Assembly (NCBI GenBank): GCA_947630125.1
Contig: CANRGO010000007.1
Location: 1-45,099 of the forward strand
Length of the DNA: 45,099 nt
Direction: 5' to 3'
DNA from: an uncultured Lachnospiraceae bacterium
GTDB taxonomy: Bacteria > Bacillota > Clostridia > Lachnospirales > Lachnospiraceae
The translations under genes and the position numbers were made by a program. Of the stretch, positions 43,593-45,099 are shown piece after piece (positions within the stretch are counted from its first letter, which is position 1; each line of letters opens with the position of its first letter). Under the pieces are notes generated by a model, which saw nothing but the letters and a program-made list of their open reading frames with translations, ran no database searches and was not told the origin of the DNA.

Positions 43593-44282
43593 ATGGCAAC
43601 TTCCGCAATATTTAAAAGAATAGAAAAAAAATACTTAGTACAAAAAGTGCAATATCAAAAACTTCTTGAATTATTAAAAGAACATATGATGAAAGACGAA
43701 TATGGAGAGTATACAATTTGCAACTTGTATTATGATACACAAGAATTTGATTTAATTCGTAATTCGTTGGATAAGCCAATATACAAAGAAAAATTGAGAT
43801 TAAGAAGTTATGGAACTCCAGAAAGTAATAGTAAAGTTTATTTAGAATTAAAGAAGAAATATCAAGGTGTGGTTTATAAACGTCGTATATCTTTATCACT
43901 TGAGGAAGCGCATCTTTATTTGGATAATGGAATAATGCCAAATGAACAAGGTCAAATTTTTAAGGAAATAGATTTCTTTCTAAAACAATATCATCCTGAT
44001 CCCAAAATATATATTGCCTATGATCGAGAAGCATATGCTGGAATTGAGGATTCTGAATTTCGAATTACATTTGATCGTAACATTAGAAGTAGAACCCATA
44101 CGATGTTGTTGGAAAGAGATTCAACGGATTTTAAATTACTAAACGAGAATCTATATCTTATGGAAATCAAAGTAAAGTCTGCATTACCCAATTGGATGGT
44201 AGATTTTTTGTCAGAAGAAAAAATTTATCCCTGTTCCTTTTCCAAATATGGAAAATTTTATCAGGAATTTTTATGTCATTAA
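43593..44282 (+). CDS. VTC-domain polyphosphate polymerase-like protein
   Basis: A 229-residue protein with the VTC fold (triphosphate tunnel type), which in yeast Vtc4 polymerises polyphosphate from ATP. The charged tunnel residues appear in order: EKKYLV, KEKLRLRSYG, LELKKKYQGVVYKRR, IAYDREAY, FRITFDRNIRSR, LYLMEIKV and SFSKYGKFY. The family length agrees. Bacterial homologues usually sit beside DUF4956 proteins and CotH or lipoprotein genes, as here; the product may be polyphosphate or another phosphate polymer. GAAAGGGG precedes the ATG. The upstream 11-bp repeats suggest phosphate control. Confidence 0.92.
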   Translation: MATSAIFKRIEKKYLVQKVQYQKLLELLKEHMMKDEYGEYTICNLYYDTQEFDLIRNSLDKPIYKEKLRLRSYGTPESNSKVYLELKKKYQGVVYKRRISLSLEEAHLYLDNGIMPNEQGQIFKEIDFFLKQYHPDPKIYIAYDREAYAGIEDSEFRITFDRNIRSRTHTMLLERDSTDFKLLNENLYLMEIKVKSALPNWMVDFLSEEKIYPCSFSKYGKFYQEFLCH

Positions 44283-44319
44283 AAAATAGCAAATTATTAG
44301 AAAGAATGAGAGACGATTT

Positions 44320-45003
44320 ATGGAAAGCATTTTATCACAAGCAACAGAAACAACCACAGGTTTAACACTAGAAGAAATAATTTTTTGTACACTTACCTCT
44401 TTCATATTAGGATTTTTAATTTCTTTTGTATATATCATTTGTAATAAAAAATATTCTAAAAATTATATTATTACATTAGTAATTTTACCCATACTTGTAC
44501 AAGCTGTTATTATGATGGTAAATGGAAACTTAGGAACAGGGGTAGCCATTATGGGAGCATTTAATTTGGTACGATTTCGTTCAATTCCAGGTAGTTCCAA
44601 GGAAATTGGAGTGATTTTTTTAACTATGGCAGTTGGTCTTGCAACGGGAATGGGATATATATCATTTGCGCTACTCATAGCAGTAACGGTAAGTTTGATT
44701 CTTGTATTGCTCACAAAATTAAATTATGGGGGCTCTAAAGAAATCCATAAAAATATAAAAATTCTACTTCCTGAAAATATTGATTTTACACATTTATTTG
44801 AAGATTTATTAAGTCAATATACCAGTAGTTATCAATTGGATAAAATCAGAACAACAAATATGGGAAGTATGTTTGAACTTACCTATGATGTCATCCTAAA
44901 AAAAGACAAGAATGAAAAGGAATTAATTGATGAAATTCGTTGTCGAAATGGAAACTTAACTGTATCTTTGGCAAAACCTGAAAATCTTCAAGAAGAGTTA
45001 TAA
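44320..45003 (+). CDS. DUF4956 membrane protein
   Basis: A 227-residue protein with about four membrane helices (IIFCTLTSFILGFLISFVYI, IITLVILPILVQAVIMMV, GVIFLTMAVGLATGMGYISF, LLIAVTVSLILVLL) and a soluble C-terminal domain. The conserved GTGVAIMGAFNLVRFRSIPG is the hallmark of DUF4956. These proteins almost always neighbour VTC-domain genes and probably anchor or assist the polymerase at the membrane; this is inferred from context. It starts 37 bases after the VTC gene with GAAAG upstream. Confidence 0.92.
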   Translation: MESILSQATETTTGLTLEEIIFCTLTSFILGFLISFVYIICNKKYSKNYIITLVILPILVQAVIMMVNGNLGTGVAIMGAFNLVRFRSIPGSSKEIGVIFLTMAVGLATGMGYISFALLIAVTVSLILVLLTKLNYGGSKEIHKNIKILLPENIDFTHLFEDLLSQYTSSYQLDKIRTTNMGSMFELTYDVILKKDKNEKELIDEIRCRNGNLTVSLAKPENLQEEL

Positions 45004-45032
45004 AGCGTATATAAGAGAAAGGAAATAAAAAA

Positions 45033-45099
45033 ATGAAACTTATAAAAAAAATAACTGCTGGAGTTTTGTTGCTGGTCCTTTTGACTGGCTGCACAACAA
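45033..45099 (+). CDS. Lipoprotein, only the signal peptide inside the window
   Basis: ATG 45033 with AAAGGA upstream opens a frame running off the window: MKLIKKITAG, hydrophobic VLLLVLL and lipobox LTGC with the cysteine at residue 20. It is 29 bases after DUF4956 and probably belongs to the same operon. In related loci this position often holds a CotH-like or carbohydrate-binding surface protein, but nothing of the mature part is visible. Confidence 0.75.
   Translation, partial: MKLIKKITAGVLLLVLLTGCTT

Overview
The window is low-GC Gram-positive DNA with strong AGGAGG-type ribosome binding sites, sigma-A promoters (TTGACA-17-TATAAT type) and many intrinsic terminators. The gene content points to a strictly anaerobic Bacillota, most likely Lachnospiraceae (Clostridium cluster XIVa): a large 2-hydroxyacyl-CoA dehydratase activase-like protein, pyruvate phosphate dikinase, GapN, tandem FeoA with FeoB, a RecO without zinc cysteines, and a VTC/DUF4956 pair. 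Assignment is by family recognition only; no database search was possible. No rRNA, tRNA, CRISPR array, intact transposon or prophage was seen.

Layout. 1-2805 (minus): 5' part of a giant CoA-dehydratase activase-like gene behind a promoter with a Rex-like operator. 3079-7658: rhomboid-like membrane protein, degenerate sigma-70-like protein and M16C metalloprotease in one tight operon. 7742-12450: DUF4349 lipoprotein, era, recO, a second lipoprotein, glyQS. 12787-18135: ppdK (its 3' end carries one arm of a perfect 30-bp inverted repeat), RNase J, a small GNAT and a 76-aa protein. 18217-21651: TPR-DUF4037 protein and an AI-2E family permease. 21683-22808: ruins of an ABC-2 exporter operon. 22973-25768: convergent eno and gapN sharing a bidirectional terminator. 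25978-29860: ferrous iron uptake (feoA-feoA-feoB, Fur-like regulator, FeoB-associated Cys-rich peptide) followed by a DtxR-family regulator. 29922-33417: ppnP (minus), an HD/B12-binding fusion and a MacB/LolD-type ABC pair. 33438-37057: LysR regulator, metF-folT, and a glutathione peroxidase-ohrR peroxide module. 37237-42508: YesN/YesM-type two-component system with an orphan sugar-binding lipoprotein, then a DUF2974 hydrolase. 42650-end: DUF1905-C39-like protein, then a VTC polyphosphate polymerase-like gene, DUF4956 and the start of a lipoprotein.

How it fits together. Lower glycolysis is well represented (gapN, eno, ppdK). A 16-bp palindrome close to GTTAGCA-TW-TGCTAAC lies at the feoA promoter, in front of feoB and just downstream of the eno promoter. 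This suggests that an iron-responsive regulator, plausibly the DtxR-type protein encoded nearby, also controls enolase. The peroxidase-ohrR pair carries OhrR-like boxes, and the VTC gene is preceded by 11-bp-periodic TTTACAC-like repeats resembling PhoP boxes, which would fit phosphate control of polyphosphate synthesis. These regulatory assignments are motif-based inferences. Several coding starts were moved downstream of the longest possible start because a promoter, operator or terminator overlaps the longer version (GNAT, TPR-DUF4037, feoA, gapN, eno, ppdK).
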